Assembly: GCF_004001045.1 (NCBI RefSeq)
Contig: NZ_BIMK01000003.1
Location: 62,001-126,000 of the forward strand
Origin: Paenibacillus chibensis
GTDB lineage: Bacteria; Bacillota; Bacilli; Paenibacillales; Paenibacillaceae
Length of the DNA stretch: 64,000 bases
Reading direction: 5' to 3'
Part shown: piece after piece, positions 16,747 to 26,923 of the stretch
Position numbering within the stretch: position 1 is the stretch's first letter
Layout: each line of letters opens with the position of its first letter
Program-made: the position numbers and the translations under genes
The notes under the pieces: generated by a model
What the model saw: the letters and a program-made list of their open reading frames with translations, nothing else
Databases searched by the model: none
Told to the model about the DNA's origin: nothing

Positions 16747-19700
16747 TCAATGTGGAACCTGGGAACTGAAATCATCCCGGCTGGACTGATTTGCGTTATA
16801 GAAAACGACGTCGCCGTCGTTTACCCCAAAGCGGTTCCCGTAAGCATCCTGAATATTCCGGCTAAATCCCTCGAGTGCCCACTGATTCATCAGCGGCGCG
16901 TTCATGTACTGCAGATGCGGCTGCTTCAAGTCCCCCTCCTGGATCGATTCGATATTGAAGTTGACGACAATGTAGCCATCTTTAAGGAAGATCGGCGATT
17001 TGCTGTCCAGTCCGCCATGCGTCCGTCCATATTCCGCAACGTTTGTTCCGGCTGCGACAACAAAAGGCTCCGCAGGCAGGCTGTATTCCCCGTACCATTT
17101 TTGAATCGACACATTGGCTCGTTCCCGGTCCACCGAAGCCGGAATATTTTCGGAAAGTCTAAGAAAGGTCCGTAACTGCTCCGGGAGAATCAACAGGCTA
17201 TAGCTGCCGACCGGCGTTTTTTGTTTCGTGATGATGTTCGCATAATTTTGAATGTACTCACTCAGGCTCGATCGACCCGTTTGTCCATAGTGGTTGTATT
17301 TGTAGCCGGCCGTATCGGTCAGTTCAACCGCAGGTACGTTTCGCAAACGATCATTCAGAATGACGTAGCGCTGAACCTGATCGGAGGCGGAGCCGATTTT
17401 GACGAATTGATTGGTGCTGGTATTGTAGTACAAATCGACCGGAATTCGCTTATCTCCCCTGGCATTGATGGCTTGGCCATCCTTGCGGACGAAATAAAAG
17501 CTAGGCGTAATCCGGATTCCGTCCAGGGGGCCGAACATGTTGCCTTTCGTTTTGAAATCAAACTTGAAGTGGTACCCCGTTTTGACGGACACATTTTTAT
17601 AGCCCTGCAGCGGATGGCTCCCCGGGCGAATCGGCAGGGTGAATGGCGCCTTATTGCCCCGCGGTGCACCGTCGATCGCATTTTGGCCGACCCAATAGGA
17701 AACGCCCGTCGGATTAGCGCTGCCGGATTGCGTCCGGAATACCTTTTCCCAGTTGTAGTCCGCAATATCGGTAATATGAAAATCATACAGTCGCCCGATC
17801 ACCTCTACTGGAACCTTTAACTCCGCTGCGTGATGCGTTAAATCCGTGTTGGCATTCGTTTGGGAGGAGTAACCGCCTGGCGCATTTTCCGCAATGTTGC
17901 GGAAGGTAATCTCGTAATCCCCCTCGTCCACCCACACAGGCAGATAAAAGTCGGTATAGATCTGATTGACGGCAATGTCCACCCATGTCTCTTTCGGTAT
18001 GAACTGTGTCCTGCTCTCGTTATATACGTCAAAAGGGAACTTCACTTGCTTGATCCGAAAATACTTCGCATAATCGCGATTTCCGTAACCCGGGTAGTTC
18101 ACATGCTGCCCGCTGGTCGGAATCGTGACTCTGAACGGCCGCTCCAATATGAGCGCTGATCTGCTTAGGTTCGGCTGGGTCTTCTGGTTATGCGCCGCGT
18201 CATCGGATACCGTGGAATAGTTCACGACCGGCGTGTGGACCGTCACCGGATTGATGCCTGATATGGAGAACGTCTGGTCTGTCCCGCCGTTAATATTGCC
18301 GGGCATGATGGCATAGAATATTTGCCCGGAGCTCTGCTCATTGCTTTTGTTGATTTTGGAGCTGCTAATGATATGGCCTGGGCTGTACAGCACATTCTCG
18401 TTAATCATCTGCGGAGCGGGAATCTGGGAGGGAGTTGGGCCATTTTCGGGCGTGCGCTGGCTGTCCATAATTTTGCGGCCGTTGAAATTCAGCGAGTCAT
18501 TCTCGACCTCCACCTTGCCCACCGCTTTCTCGGCTATTCCCTGAAAAGCCCCCTGCTCATTGGGAACGCTTGGCCTTGACTCGCCCCCGTTTAACGTTTG
18601 AGACGGTGCTTCCACATCTTGCGGCGGAGAGGGCGGGACATATTTGCCGTCTTGTCCGGCCTGAAATACAGGCGGATGGTATCCCGCAGGTTGGATCGTG
18701 ATTTCGTCCCAGGCATAATTTTTCAGGGTGGCATGATCGATATCGTATACCTCGAGCTGATCGATTTTCCAGAATGAATACGGCCGCTGGATCGTATACG
18801 TGTACACCTTCTGATCTTGATCATGCTGAGGGTCCGGTTCTTTATGCTCCTTCCCGTCCGGGCCCGTAACCTTTTTGCCTGGGTCCCACTCCAAAAGGTA
18901 GGTTTTCTTGACGTTTACCGTATAGGTGCAAACGCCCTTCATCTGGGTGAACTTGTTCTGGTACAAATATTCCTTGGATTTGACATTTCCGTACAAGCTT
19001 TCCGAGGTCGGAATTCCCTGCAAAACATCGAAACGTTCGCTGCCGCGGCTGTCCGCTTTTATCACGGCAGATACGCCGGGGTCCATCTCTTTGCCACTGA
19101 TCGTCTGGGAAGGCTGCGGATCGGTGCAGGATACATCTCCTGGCGGATGGGGCTCCTCCACGGGAGGGACGTCTCCGTCTTCAACCGAAACGACGATGTT
19201 ATCGTAGAGCGTGTACATGCCGCTTTCCCACTTAACGGTGATCGTGGCTTTCCCTTTCGCCATAGCCTTGAACTGACCGGTATGCGGATCAACGACGTCC
19301 ACGACGGCCTTATTATCCGAGCTCCACGTCGATTCCGGACGGGTGGTTACATCCACGGGCGTTTTGAAGCCTGTATCGCTCGGCTCAGCGAACGGCTTGG
19401 TCTTGATTGCGGCCGTGAAACCTCTGGTTTCACCGATAGCCATCTTGTTGGAGCCGGATAAGCTGATTTCTTTGATTTCTTTGACGGTGCCTTCCCATAC
19501 AAAATCAATTGGGACGTTGTAATTAAACTGATACTTTACGTATCCGTTTGGCCTCGGTTTAATGTGAGTAAGGGCTACTTTGTCTGAAAATGGTTCGCCT
19601 CCGGTTGTGACAGTAAAGATGACGTATCTTTTGTCAGGGGTAATGGTTAATGATCCTTCGGAATAAAATTTATCGCCACCTTTTTGGAATTCAGTAGTCT

Positions 19701-20154
19701 TTGTCAATGAAGAATTAATCGAGTCAAACGGGAATTTCTCTATATCCTTTGGTACACTATTGTTATCTTCAAACTGTCCTGGTTTATAATTATAGGAATC
19801 TACCTTCCCTGTTACAGGCTTTTTTCCAGGTAATGGGTTATCACGGTTATCCCCAATATTTTTAGTCTCTATCTGTGTTCCATCATACTGGTCGGCTTGA
19901 AAATCACCGTCATCCATTTGATACCAGTAGACACCAGGCTTACCTGTATTTTTAGCATGCACAGGTTTTGTCACTGCTTGTCTTTTTTGAAAACCCTTTG
20001 GGCTAATTTCCGCATCATATGGATACCCTGGTGCTTCATTAGGATTCGTAACTATAGCCGCCTCAGCTATCGCTATATATTTTTGTTCAAACTGTAGCAA
20101 CATTAGAATGAGAGTAAAAGGTAGAATTATTGATAATATTTTTATTTTCTTCAT
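16747..20154 (-). CDS. Large secreted surface protein (DUF5704-like) with Ig-like segment
   Basis: About 1,135 residues, exported by a signal peptide (MKKIKILSIILPF...). I believe it resembles the DUF5704 proteins of Paenibacillus but cannot confirm. Roughly residues 235-325 look like a bacterial Ig (BIG2) domain: KEISLSGSNKMAIGETRGF, then WSSDNKAVVDV and AMAKGKATITVKW. Pro-rich hinges follow (VPPVEEPHPPGD; VPPSPPQDVEAPSQT). There are few cysteines and no anchor motif. It starts 18 nt after the stop of the SLH gene, whose product may tether it. An earlier ATG at 20169, 3 nt after that stop, is the alternative start. The first 200 or so codons are distinctly more AT-rich than the rest. Confidence 0.7.
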   Translation of the reverse strand: MKKIKILSIILPFTLILMLLQFEQKYIAIAEAAIVTNPNEAPGYPYDAEISPKGFQKRQAVTKPVHAKNTGKPGVYWYQMDDGDFQADQYDGTQIETKNIGDNRDNPLPGKKPVTGKVDSYNYKPGQFEDNNSVPKDIEKFPFDSINSSLTKTTEFQKGGDKFYSEGSLTITPDKRYVIFTVTTGGEPFSDKVALTHIKPRPNGYVKYQFNYNVPIDFVWEGTVKEIKEISLSGSNKMAIGETRGFTAAIKTKPFAEPSDTGFKTPVDVTTRPESTWSSDNKAVVDVVDPHTGQFKAMAKGKATITVKWESGMYTLYDNIVVSVEDGDVPPVEEPHPPGDVSCTDPQPSQTISGKEMDPGVSAVIKADSRGSERFDVLQGIPTSESLYGNVKSKEYLYQNKFTQMKGVCTYTVNVKKTYLLEWDPGKKVTGPDGKEHKEPDPQHDQDQKVYTYTIQRPYSFWKIDQLEVYDIDHATLKNYAWDEITIQPAGYHPPVFQAGQDGKYVPPSPPQDVEAPSQTLNGGESRPSVPNEQGAFQGIAEKAVGKVEVENDSLNFNGRKIMDSQRTPENGPTPSQIPAPQMINENVLYSPGHIISSSKINKSNEQSSGQIFYAIMPGNINGGTDQTFSISGINPVTVHTPVVNYSTVSDDAAHNQKTQPNLSRSALILERPFRVTIPTSGQHVNYPGYGNRDYAKYFRIKQVKFPFDVYNESRTQFIPKETWVDIAVNQIYTDFYLPVWVDEGDYEITFRNIAENAPGGYSSQTNANTDLTHHAAELKVPVEVIGRLYDFHITDIADYNWEKVFRTQSGSANPTGVSYWVGQNAIDGAPRGNKAPFTLPIRPGSHPLQGYKNVSVKTGYHFKFDFKTKGNMFGPLDGIRITPSFYFVRKDGQAINARGDKRIPVDLYYNTSTNQFVKIGSASDQVQRYVILNDRLRNVPAVELTDTAGYKYNHYGQTGRSSLSEYIQNYANIITKQKTPVGSYSLLILPEQLRTFLRLSENIPASVDRERANVSIQKWYGEYSLPAEPFVVAAGTNVAEYGRTHGGLDSKSPIFLKDGYIVVNFNIESIQEGDLKQPHLQYMNAPLMNQWALEGFSRNIQDAYGNRFGVNDGDVVFYNANQSSRDDFSSQVPH

Positions 20155-20172
20155 ACTTATTGGCACCATAAT

Positions 20173-21405
20173 CTAAAATTTAGTATAGACAACTCTAATT
20201 TCTGTACCGTCAGTAGCTGTTATAGTGGTTGAGTATCTATTTTCGCCTTGATCAAATAATTTCACAAACATCCCTGCCGACCACATTCGGACTCCCTTTC
20301 CTTTATCAAAAAAATGTGAACCATCATTAGGAGGTGTTTTATAACCAAATTTTTTAGATACATCTCCTTCCACTCTAAATCCAGCTTTAAAATCATTATC
20401 AATTGCTCCCAGGTACTTTTGATATGTGAAGTTATCAACATTAGGTGTTACAGTCTCATCAATCAACACAAGATAATTCTTTGAATTAACCATATATTCT
20501 TTATCCACAAACATTCTCCCGTACACACTTCCTAGATCCGCCAACGTCGATCCCGGAATAAAAATAAAGTGATGAATTTGAACCGTAGCGATACCATTTC
20601 TCAGATTTACATTCTTTCCATAAATCTTTTGTAGTCCTCCATCGGTTATAGCCAGATTCGGTGCCACCGTCCTTACATTCGTCCCAGTCAGTCCGACCTC
20701 TCTCAACTCATTTAGAGCTTTAGAAGACTCTGCTGCCTTCCCCTGCGTCCCCGCATAACGCTGCAAAATCACCGCTACTTCCGCACGCGTCGTCGTTTTA
20801 CCCGCTCCGAAGCTGTCGTCCGGATATCCGGACATCAGTCCCGTGCCGAGGGCAACCGACACATACGGATAATCGGCTTGGTTCAAGCCGCCTTTGTAAT
20901 ACTCCGTCACCGGCACAATCGTATCCTTCGTATCGGACAAAGCCGTCTTATAATCCGCATCCTTGGCCGCCAGGCCGGTAGCCATCCACTTAGCCATCTC
21001 CACCCGCGTCAATGGCGTGTTTGGTTTAAATCCGCCCGGATAATCGCTAGCCTGGAAAAAGCCTTTTCCAGCAGCTTCGCTTACCTCTTTCTCGCTCCAA
21101 TGCCCTGCCAAATCCGAAAACGTCCCTGTACTTACGCCCGTCTGCACATCATTCGTGGATACCCGGTCCAAAATCGCCGCAAACTCCGCCCGCGTCACCG
21201 CTGCATTCGGCCTGAAATTCCCGTTCCCCTCGCCTTTTAAATATCCCTTCGACACCGCATCATCGATCGCATTTTTGGCCCAGTGGCTGGCCGGAACATC
21301 CTTAAATGCAGCGGGCGCCGCCGTCGCATGATTCCCCTGCCCCATGCTGAACGCACCCAAAACCAAAGATCCTCCTGCCAGGAGAGCCAGAATTGTTTTT
21401 TTCAT
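20173..21405 (-). CDS. S-layer homology (SLH) domain protein
   Basis: 410 residues: signal peptide (MKKTILALLAGGSLVLGAF), three SLH domains (about 37-80, 98-140 and 160-215) with FKDVPASHWAKNAI, FSDLAGHWSEKEV and TTTRAEVAVILQRYAG, then a C-terminal domain of about 190 residues that I do not recognise. SLH triplets bind pyruvylated secondary cell-wall polymer, so the protein is a wall-anchored surface protein. The ATG at 21405 has GGGAGTG 5 nt upstream. The SLH part has normal base composition, while the C-terminal domain (about 20173-20700) is AT-rich, as if swapped. It is cotranscribed with the large surface protein. Confidence 0.9.
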   Translation of the reverse strand: MKKTILALLAGGSLVLGAFSMGQGNHATAAPAAFKDVPASHWAKNAIDDAVSKGYLKGEGNGNFRPNAAVTRAEFAAILDRVSTNDVQTGVSTGTFSDLAGHWSEKEVSEAAGKGFFQASDYPGGFKPNTPLTRVEMAKWMATGLAAKDADYKTALSDTKDTIVPVTEYYKGGLNQADYPYVSVALGTGLMSGYPDDSFGAGKTTTRAEVAVILQRYAGTQGKAAESSKALNELREVGLTGTNVRTVAPNLAITDGGLQKIYGKNVNLRNGIATVQIHHFIFIPGSTLADLGSVYGRMFVDKEYMVNSKNYLVLIDETVTPNVDNFTYQKYLGAIDNDFKAGFRVEGDVSKKFGYKTPPNDGSHFFDKGKGVRMWSAGMFVKLFDQGENRYSTTITATDGTEIRVVYTKF

Positions 21406-21822
21406 ATGTACACTCCCTATCAATCACATTTTTTGATCAAACTCACAACCGTAGCCGTGCATAATCCTGCTTCTTTGGGTCTTATCCTACGGGACTGCTT
21501 GCCCACGTGAATGATTCGGAGCACACCTCCCTCAAACCTATGTATTCATGCTGCTACAAACGCTACAATCTATTATGTTCCTACGCCCTGCATACATGTT
21601 TCGCAGCTTCGCATACCCTTCCCTTCTTCACGAGGCGTATCATCCGAAGAAAAGAGGTTCTTTCGTCTTTTTATGCAGGATACTTGCAGTATACACCATC
21701 TTTTTTGCAATATTTGTCATAAACAGTCGAATACGACCCTTAATATCCTGAATATGGGTTTATTTACAATCGATTGAACTTCGTTATTTTACGCTGTCCC
21801 ATCACATATCGTCCCTGCGCGT
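21406..21822. other. Gene-free divergent region
   Basis: Between the leftward surface operon and the rightward yhbH gene. It is AT-rich promoter DNA with no open frame carrying a ribosome site. Apart from the sigma-E-like promoter at its right edge I see no clear motif. Confidence 0.5.
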
Positions 21823-21850
21823 GAATATACTTGATTCATAAGCATTCAAT
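21823..21850 (+). promoter_or_regulatory. Sigma-E-like promoter of yhbH
   Basis: GAATATA at 21823-21829, a 13-nt spacer, and CATTCAAT at 21843-21850. This matches the sporulation mother-cell consensus (KMATATT / CATACAAT) at 6 of 7 and 7 of 8 positions. The B. subtilis yhbH and prkA genes are known members of the sigma-E regulon. Confidence 0.6.
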
Positions 21851-21889
21851 GCCGTCAAGCCGAGTATGCGCATATGGGAGGTGCTGAAT

Positions 21890-23047
21890 ATGCATTCTGA
21901 CGATCATTCGCTGTTTGTCGTATCCAAAGAGGACTGGTCTCTGCACCGCAAAGGTTATCAGGATCAGGTCCGTCACCAGGAAAAAGTAAAAGAAATGATT
22001 AAGCAGAACCTGCCCGATCTCATTACCGAAGAAAGCATTGTGATGTCGGACGGTAAGCAAATCATCAAGGTCCCGATCCGGAGCCTGGACGAATACCGTT
22101 TTATTTATAACTTCCAGAAGCAAAAGCATGTGGGCCAGGGAGACGGGGACAGCCAGGTGGGCGATGTTCTCGCGCGCGATCCGGCGCAAAAGCCCGGTCA
22201 GGGCGAAAAAGCCGGCGATCAGCCGGGATACGATATTATGGAAGCCGAGGTCAGCATGGAGGATTTGGAGAATATGCTGTTCGACGAGATGGAGCTGCCG
22301 TTCATGAAGCCGAAGGAGCAGCAGGACGTCGAGACCGAATCCATTACGTTCAACGACATCCGCAAAAAAGGCATGCAGTCCAACATCGACAAAAAGCGGA
22401 CGATTCTCGAGAACCTGCGCCGCAACGCCACCACCGGCAACCCCGGTATCCACCACATCAGTCCCGACGATCTGCGCTACAAAACCTGGGAGGAAATTGT
22501 CGTTCCCCATTCCAGCGCCGTCATCATTGCCATGATGGATACGTCTGGCTCCATGGGCTCATTCGAAAAATACTGCGCACGCAGCTTCTTTTTCTGGATG
22601 ACCCGCTTCCTGCGGCGGCAGTATGAAAAGGTCGATATCGTATTTTTGGCGCATCATACCGAGGCGAAGGAAGTAACGGAGGAGGATTTTTTTACGCGGG
22701 GAGAAAGCGGGGGCACGATCTGCTCTTCCGCCTACCAAAAAGCGCTTGAGATCATCGACCGCCGCTATCCGCCTTCGAAGTACAATATTTATCCGTTCCA
22801 CTTCTCGGACGGCGACAACCTGACCTCGGACAATGAACGCTGCGTGCGCCTGATCGGCGAGCTGCTCAAGGTCAGCAACATGTTCGGGTACGGGGAGGTC
22901 AACCAGTACAACCGCAGCAGCACGTTAATGTCGGCCTACCGCAATATCAAAATGGACCAGTTTATGTATTATGTCATCAAGGAAAAGGGTGAGGTGTATC
23001 ATGCACTGCGCACCTTCTTCAAGAAGCAGGAAGGGGCTCTCACCTGA
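21890..23047 (+). CDS. yhbH: Sporulation protein YhbH (DUF444 family)
   Basis: 385 residues of the YhbH/YeaH (DUF444) family. The C-terminal half is von Willebrand A-like: [20 protein letters not shown] contains the metal-site motif DTSGS, followed by [15 protein letters not shown] and the [14 protein letters not shown] stretch. The N-terminal half is charged and includes a Gly/Lys-rich insert. The ATG at 21890 has GGGAGGTG 6 nt upstream; earlier starts do not. Family members are co-conserved with PrkA/YeaG kinase and SpoVR/YcgB and act during sporulation in the mother cell. Here spoVR follows in the same direction and prkA lies 5 kb away. Confidence 0.93.
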   Translation: MHSDDHSLFVVSKEDWSLHRKGYQDQVRHQEKVKEMIKQNLPDLITEESIVMSDGKQIIKVPIRSLDEYRFIYNFQKQKHVGQGDGDSQVGDVLARDPAQKPGQGEKAGDQPGYDIMEAEVSMEDLENMLFDEMELPFMKPKEQQDVETESITFNDIRKKGMQSNIDKKRTILENLRRNATTGNPGIHHISPDDLRYKTWEEIVVPHSSAVIIAMMDTSGSMGSFEKYCARSFFFWMTRFLRRQYEKVDIVFLAHHTEAKEVTEEDFFTRGESGGTICSSAYQKALEIIDRRYPPSKYNIYPFHFSDGDNLTSDNERCVRLIGELLKVSNMFGYGEVNQYNRSSTLMSAYRNIKMDQFMYYVIKEKGEVYHALRTFFKKQEGALT

Positions 23048-23088
23048 TTGCTGAGCTGCCACTTTTGAAACCCGCATGTTCCTAAAAA

Positions 23089-23133
23089 AGGCGTTGTCTG
23101 GTTACCGTTCGCGGTCTCCAAACAACGTCTTTC
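23089..23133 (+). terminator. Hairpin after yhbH
   Basis: 13-position stem with one mismatch and one wobble (23089-23101 with 23118-23130) followed by TTTC. The U-run is short, so termination may be partial and spoVR may receive read-through. Confidence 0.5.
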
Positions 23134-23135
23134 AT

Positions 23136-23164
23136 GTATAGCATTGTCTCGCGGTTCATACATC
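23136..23164 (+). promoter_or_regulatory. Possible sigma-E-like promoter of spoVR
   Basis: CATACATC at 23157-23164 keeps the CATACA core. GTATAGC lies 14 nt upstream at 23136-23142 and keeps the ATA core of the -35. It is weaker than the yhbH site. Confidence 0.35.
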
Positions 23165-23234
23165 CTCTTCCGGCGAATATGTATAAATAAATCCCTGCGC
23201 ACATGCTTCCGCGAAAGGAAGGAGCCATCCTCAC

Positions 23235-24674
23235 ATGAATAATCAAGATGAAATCAAGCAGCTTGAATACGCCATCAGCGAAATTATGGAAATCGCCGAC
23301 GGATTCGGCCTGGACTATTACCCGATGCGCTATGAGATCTGCCCTGCGGATATCATTTATACCTTCGGCGCCTACGGCATGCCAACCCGCTTCTCGCATT
23401 GGAGCTTTGGTAAAACCTTCAATAAAATGAAAATGCAGTACGATTTCGGCCTCAGCAAAATTTACGAGCTGGTCATCAACTCCAACCCCTGCTACGCCTT
23501 TTTGCTCGACGGAAATTCGCTCATCCAGAATAAGCTGATCGTGGCGCATGTGCTGGCGCACTGCGATTTTTTCAAAAACAACTTCCGTTTCTCCGCCTCC
23601 AACCGCAATATGGTCGAGAGCATGTCGGCGACCGCCGAGCGGATCAGCCAGTATGAGATGGAATTCGGTACCGAAGCGGTCGAAAGCTTCATTGACGCCG
23701 TGCTGAGCATCCAGGAGCATGTGGATCCGCAGCTCATCAAGGCGCCCCATCTCGACAAGCAGCGTTACATGGAGCATAAGATCAAGGAGCAAAAGGAATC
23801 CGCCAAACATGATCCGCCTGCCGGCGATTATGACGATCTGTGGAGCCTGGATGCGCCAAAATCCAAAGAGAAGGATGCATCCGCTTCGCGGCATTTTCCG
23901 CCGGAGCCGGAGAAGGACGTCATGTGGTTCATTCAGGAGTTTTCCGAGGTGCTGGAGGAATGGCAGCGGGATATCATGAGCATGCTGCGCGAGGAGATGC
24001 TGTATTTCTGGCCGCAGATGGAAACGAAAATCATGAACGAAGGCTGGGCTTCCTACTGGCATCAGCGCATTATCCGCGAGCTGGATCTGACCAGCGAGGA
24101 AACCATCGAATTCGCCAAGCTGAATTCCTCGGTCGTGCAACCGTCCCGCAACAGCCTGAATCCTTATTACTTGGGGCTGAAAATTTTCGAGGACATTGAA
24201 CGGCGCTGGGATCATCCGACGAAGGAGGAACAAGAGCTCGCCGGCCGAAAGCCCGGCCAGGGACGCGAGAAAATATTCGAGGTGCGCGAGTTCGACTCCG
24301 ATATCTCATTCATCCGCAATTACCTGACGAAAGAGCTGACCGAGGATCTGGACCTGTATGTTTTCGAAAAGAAAGGTCCGGAATGGAAAATCACAGACAA
24401 GGGCTGGGAACGCGTACGGGATCAGTTAGTCGTCTCCAGAGTGAACGGCGGCAATCCGTATCTGGTCGTCTCGGACGGGGATTATTTGCGCAATGGCGAG
24501 CTGGTCCTTCGGCATGAATACGAGGGCACCGAGCTGGATCTGAAATATATGGAACGGACGATGCCATACGTATATCAGCTTTGGGGCCGCACCGTCCATT
24601 TGGAAACCATTATCGAGGACAAAAAGGTGATGTTCACCCATGACGGCAAAAAGCTGCATCGCAAGTTCGTGTAA
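23235..24674 (+). CDS. spoVR: SpoVR family stage V sporulation protein
   Basis: 479 residues matching the SpoVR/YcgB family throughout: [29 protein letters not shown] split by SHWSFGKTF, then [11 protein letters not shown] and [10 protein letters not shown], and the C-terminal [20 protein letters not shown]. SpoVR takes part in spore cortex formation in B. subtilis; its biochemical role is unknown. AAGGAG lies 10 nt before the ATG. It forms the third member of the PrkA-YhbH-SpoVR set found in this window. Confidence 0.95.
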   Translation: MNNQDEIKQLEYAISEIMEIADGFGLDYYPMRYEICPADIIYTFGAYGMPTRFSHWSFGKTFNKMKMQYDFGLSKIYELVINSNPCYAFLLDGNSLIQNKLIVAHVLAHCDFFKNNFRFSASNRNMVESMSATAERISQYEMEFGTEAVESFIDAVLSIQEHVDPQLIKAPHLDKQRYMEHKIKEQKESAKHDPPAGDYDDLWSLDAPKSKEKDASASRHFPPEPEKDVMWFIQEFSEVLEEWQRDIMSMLREEMLYFWPQMETKIMNEGWASYWHQRIIRELDLTSEETIEFAKLNSSVVQPSRNSLNPYYLGLKIFEDIERRWDHPTKEEQELAGRKPGQGREKIFEVREFDSDISFIRNYLTKELTEDLDLYVFEKKGPEWKITDKGWERVRDQLVVSRVNGGNPYLVVSDGDYLRNGELVLRHEYEGTELDLKYMERTMPYVYQLWGRTVHLETIIEDKKVMFTHDGKKLHRKFV

Positions 24675-24700
24675 CAGATTTCAGTCGTCCTAAAAAACGC

Positions 24701-24730
24701 AAAAGACCCGGAAACCCCCCGGGTCTTTCT
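24701..24730 (+). terminator. Terminator after spoVR
   Basis: AAAGACCCGG at 24702-24711 pairs with CCGGGTCTTT at 24719-24728. Confidence 0.8.
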
Positions 24731-24903
24731 GCTGCTCAACCGACTCAATCCAGGGAGTCTGTCAGCGATCCATATCCATGCTAACCTGTTCACTATCTCT
24801 AATAATCTCTAAATTACGTTGCAAGCGGTTATTTCCCTTGCGCAGTGTTTATCATACCTTGCAATGATTGCCTGAATGTTTCGAAATGTTTCCGGCTTGT
24901 AAA

Positions 24904-25599
24904 CTATTTCTCCATCGCTTTGTAGCCGATGCCATACACCGTCTGGAGAAGATACTGCGCATTCCCGAGCTTCTTGCGCAGCCGCTGGATATGAATATCC
25001 ACGGTGCGCGTGCCGCCGAAGTATTCCATGCCCCACACCAGCTCCAATAAATCCTCGCGCGTATACACGCGCCCGGCATGCGAGACCAGAAGTGCCAGCA
25101 AGTCGAATTCCTTCGGCGTCAAATCCATGGATATGCCATCGATGTCCGCGGTCCGGCGCACGGTATCGACTTTAAGTCCTTCCAGGCGGTATACTTCCGA
25201 GTCTGCCGCCGCGGATGGCCCGTCGCTCCCTTTATCCAGCCGGCGCACGATCGATTTGATCCGGGCTACAAGCTCACGGATATCAAACGGCTTGCTCATG
25301 AAATCATCCGCGCCCAGTTCCAGCCCCAGTACCTTGTCCACAATGTCGTTTTTGGCGGTCAACAACAGAATGCCCAGTCCCTTGACGTCCTCCAGCCGGC
25401 GGCATACCTCATATCCGCCCAGCCTCGGCATCATCACGTCGAGGACAAGCATATCCGGACGGAAGGAAGCCACCATCTGCAGCGCCTCTTCTCCGTCGGC
25501 CGCAGTGTCCACTTCAAAACCTTCCCGTTTTAAAGCATATGTGATCGCGCTGCGGATGCTCTCTTCGTCATCGACCACCAGCACTCGTTTCTGATCCAT
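24904..25599 (-). CDS. Orphan OmpR/PhoB-type response regulator
   Basis: 231 residues: receiver domain (VLVVDDEES, phosphoacceptor Asp54 in MLVLDVMMP, MSKPFDIREL), a Ser/Ala-rich linker (GSDGPSAAADSE), and a winged-helix DNA-binding domain ending LLQTVYGIGYKAMEK. The ATG at 25599 follows AAGGGG by 6 nt. No histidine kinase is adjacent: spoVR lies downstream on the other strand and a LacI regulator upstream. The partner kinase must be elsewhere, or the regulator works without one. Confidence 0.9.
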   Translation of the reverse strand: MDQKRVLVVDDEESIRSAITYALKREGFEVDTAADGEEALQMVASFRPDMLVLDVMMPRLGGYEVCRRLEDVKGLGILLLTAKNDIVDKVLGLELGADDFMSKPFDIRELVARIKSIVRRLDKGSDGPSAAADSEVYRLEGLKVDTVRRTADIDGISMDLTPKEFDLLALLVSHAGRVYTREDLLELVWGMEYFGGTRTVDIHIQRLRKKLGNAQYLLQTVYGIGYKAMEK

Positions 25600-25685
25600 A
25601 GGAACCCCTTCCGTTTCCATCTGAAATTTAGTGATTTCATTCATTATAATGAATTATAAGCCGAGATGAAACGTAAGCCCAAATA

Positions 25686-25717
25686 GAAAGAGCATGCCAC
25701 CCGCGGCATGCTCTTTC
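25686..25717 (-). terminator. Terminator after the LacI regulator
   Basis: 13-bp stem: GAAAGAGCATGCC (25686-25698) with GGCATGCTCTTTC (25705-25717), followed on this strand by TATTT. Confidence 0.8.
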
Positions 25718-25730
25718 TTCATTGCCTGTT

Positions 25731-26756
25731 TCAATGGACGTCGCCGGAAACCGGCTCAGAACATCTGGCCGTGGATTCCCGGACGATCAGACTGGACGGC
25801 TCCGTCACGACCGGAGGTGGATAATCCGCACTCTTGATCATGGAGATGAGCTCTTCAATCGATTTCACGCCGATCGAATGTATATGCTGGTTGATCGTCG
25901 TCAGCGCCGGTTTAAACAGCTCCGCTTCAAAGATGTTGTCAAAACCCACGACCGAAATGTCGCCCGGAACCGTGAGGCCATGCGCCTCAATGGCATGAAT
26001 CGCCCCAAAGGCCGTCATATCCGAAGTACAGACGATGGCTGTCGGCCTTTGCGCGAGCTCGAGCAGCTTTTTCGTCCCTTGAATGCCGCCGTCGTAAGAA
26101 TAATCCCCGTTCACCACGTATTCCTCGCGGTACGGAATAGAGGATGCTTTCAGTCCGTCCAGGTAGCCGGCCAAGCGGCTCTCATTCACAGGCTGTCCCG
26201 GTATTCCTGCCAGATAGGCGATCCGCTGGTGCCCCAGCTCGATCAGATGCCGGACTGCCTTATGTACGCCATTGCGGTTATCTGTCGTTATATTGCCAGC
26301 CCGTTGGCCCGTAGCATCCGTATCGACAAACATCGTCGGGATGCCGGATTCGATCAATTCCTGAATGCTGCGATGATCCTTTTCCACCCCGAACACCACG
26401 ACCCCATCCAGATTCCGGCTCTGGCAGTGGTCGATAAAGGAGTAATCGGGATCATTCAGCCTTGCCGACAAACGCATCAGATCGTAACCGCTGTTTTCCA
26501 GCGCCGTCTTGATACCCTCAAGCAGCATCGAAACATAAGGATTGGTAAAAGGTATATTAATCAGAACCCCTACAGTCCAGGATCTCCCGGTCACGAGACC
26601 TCTTGCGATTACATTGGGCCTGTAGCGAAGCAGTTCGATCGCATTTTTCACTTTTCTTCTCGTTTTCTCGCTAACATCCGGATAATGATTAATTACTTTG
26701 GACACTGTCGCTACCGAAACTCCAGCTTCCTTCGCCACATCATGAATTGAAGCCAT
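25731..26756 (-). CDS. LacI family transcriptional regulator
   Basis: 341 residues: N-terminal helix-turn-helix ASIHDVAKEAGVSVATVSKV with hinge helix (RRKVKNAIELLRYRPNVIARGL), then a periplasmic-binding-protein-like ligand domain (GVLINIPFTNPYVSMLLEGI; VVGFDNIFEAELFKPALTT). The ATG at 26756 has GAGGTGA 7 nt upstream. No sugar transport or catabolic genes are adjacent, so neither ligand nor target can be named. The start region lies opposite the sporulation-related block, with no sign of a shared promoter. Confidence 0.92.
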   Translation of the reverse strand: MASIHDVAKEAGVSVATVSKVINHYPDVSEKTRRKVKNAIELLRYRPNVIARGLVTGRSWTVGVLINIPFTNPYVSMLLEGIKTALENSGYDLMRLSARLNDPDYSFIDHCQSRNLDGVVVFGVEKDHRSIQELIESGIPTMFVDTDATGQRAGNITTDNRNGVHKAVRHLIELGHQRIAYLAGIPGQPVNESRLAGYLDGLKASSIPYREEYVVNGDYSYDGGIQGTKKLLELAQRPTAIVCTSDMTAFGAIHAIEAHGLTVPGDISVVGFDNIFEAELFKPALTTINQHIHSIGVKSIEELISMIKSADYPPPVVTEPSSLIVRESTARCSEPVSGDVH

Positions 26757-26923
26757 AATCAGATCACCTCGAACTACGGATTGCAAACCTGTTTCAACAG
26801 TTCTTCTTTTATCCCTTTATATTCATGATGTTGTACTCTATTATACTTGAAAAGGCACATCAGAGATATAGAAATTTCTGCTTGAAAATGGAAAATAAGC
26901 AATCCTTTGGACAACTGTGAATT

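Noticed and set aside
21507..21777. Overlapping plus-strand frames of 67-88 codons between the SLH gene and yhbH
   Set aside because: Three frames are open at once in AT-rich DNA, none with a ribosome site; this is divergent promoter DNA.
23082..24233. 383-codon minus-strand frame opposite spoVR
   Set aside because: It is a shadow of spoVR, without a ribosome site or recognisable product.
25722..26750. 342-codon plus-strand frame opposite the LacI gene
   Set aside because: It is an antisense shadow with low-complexity basic composition and no domain; the LacI gene is certain.
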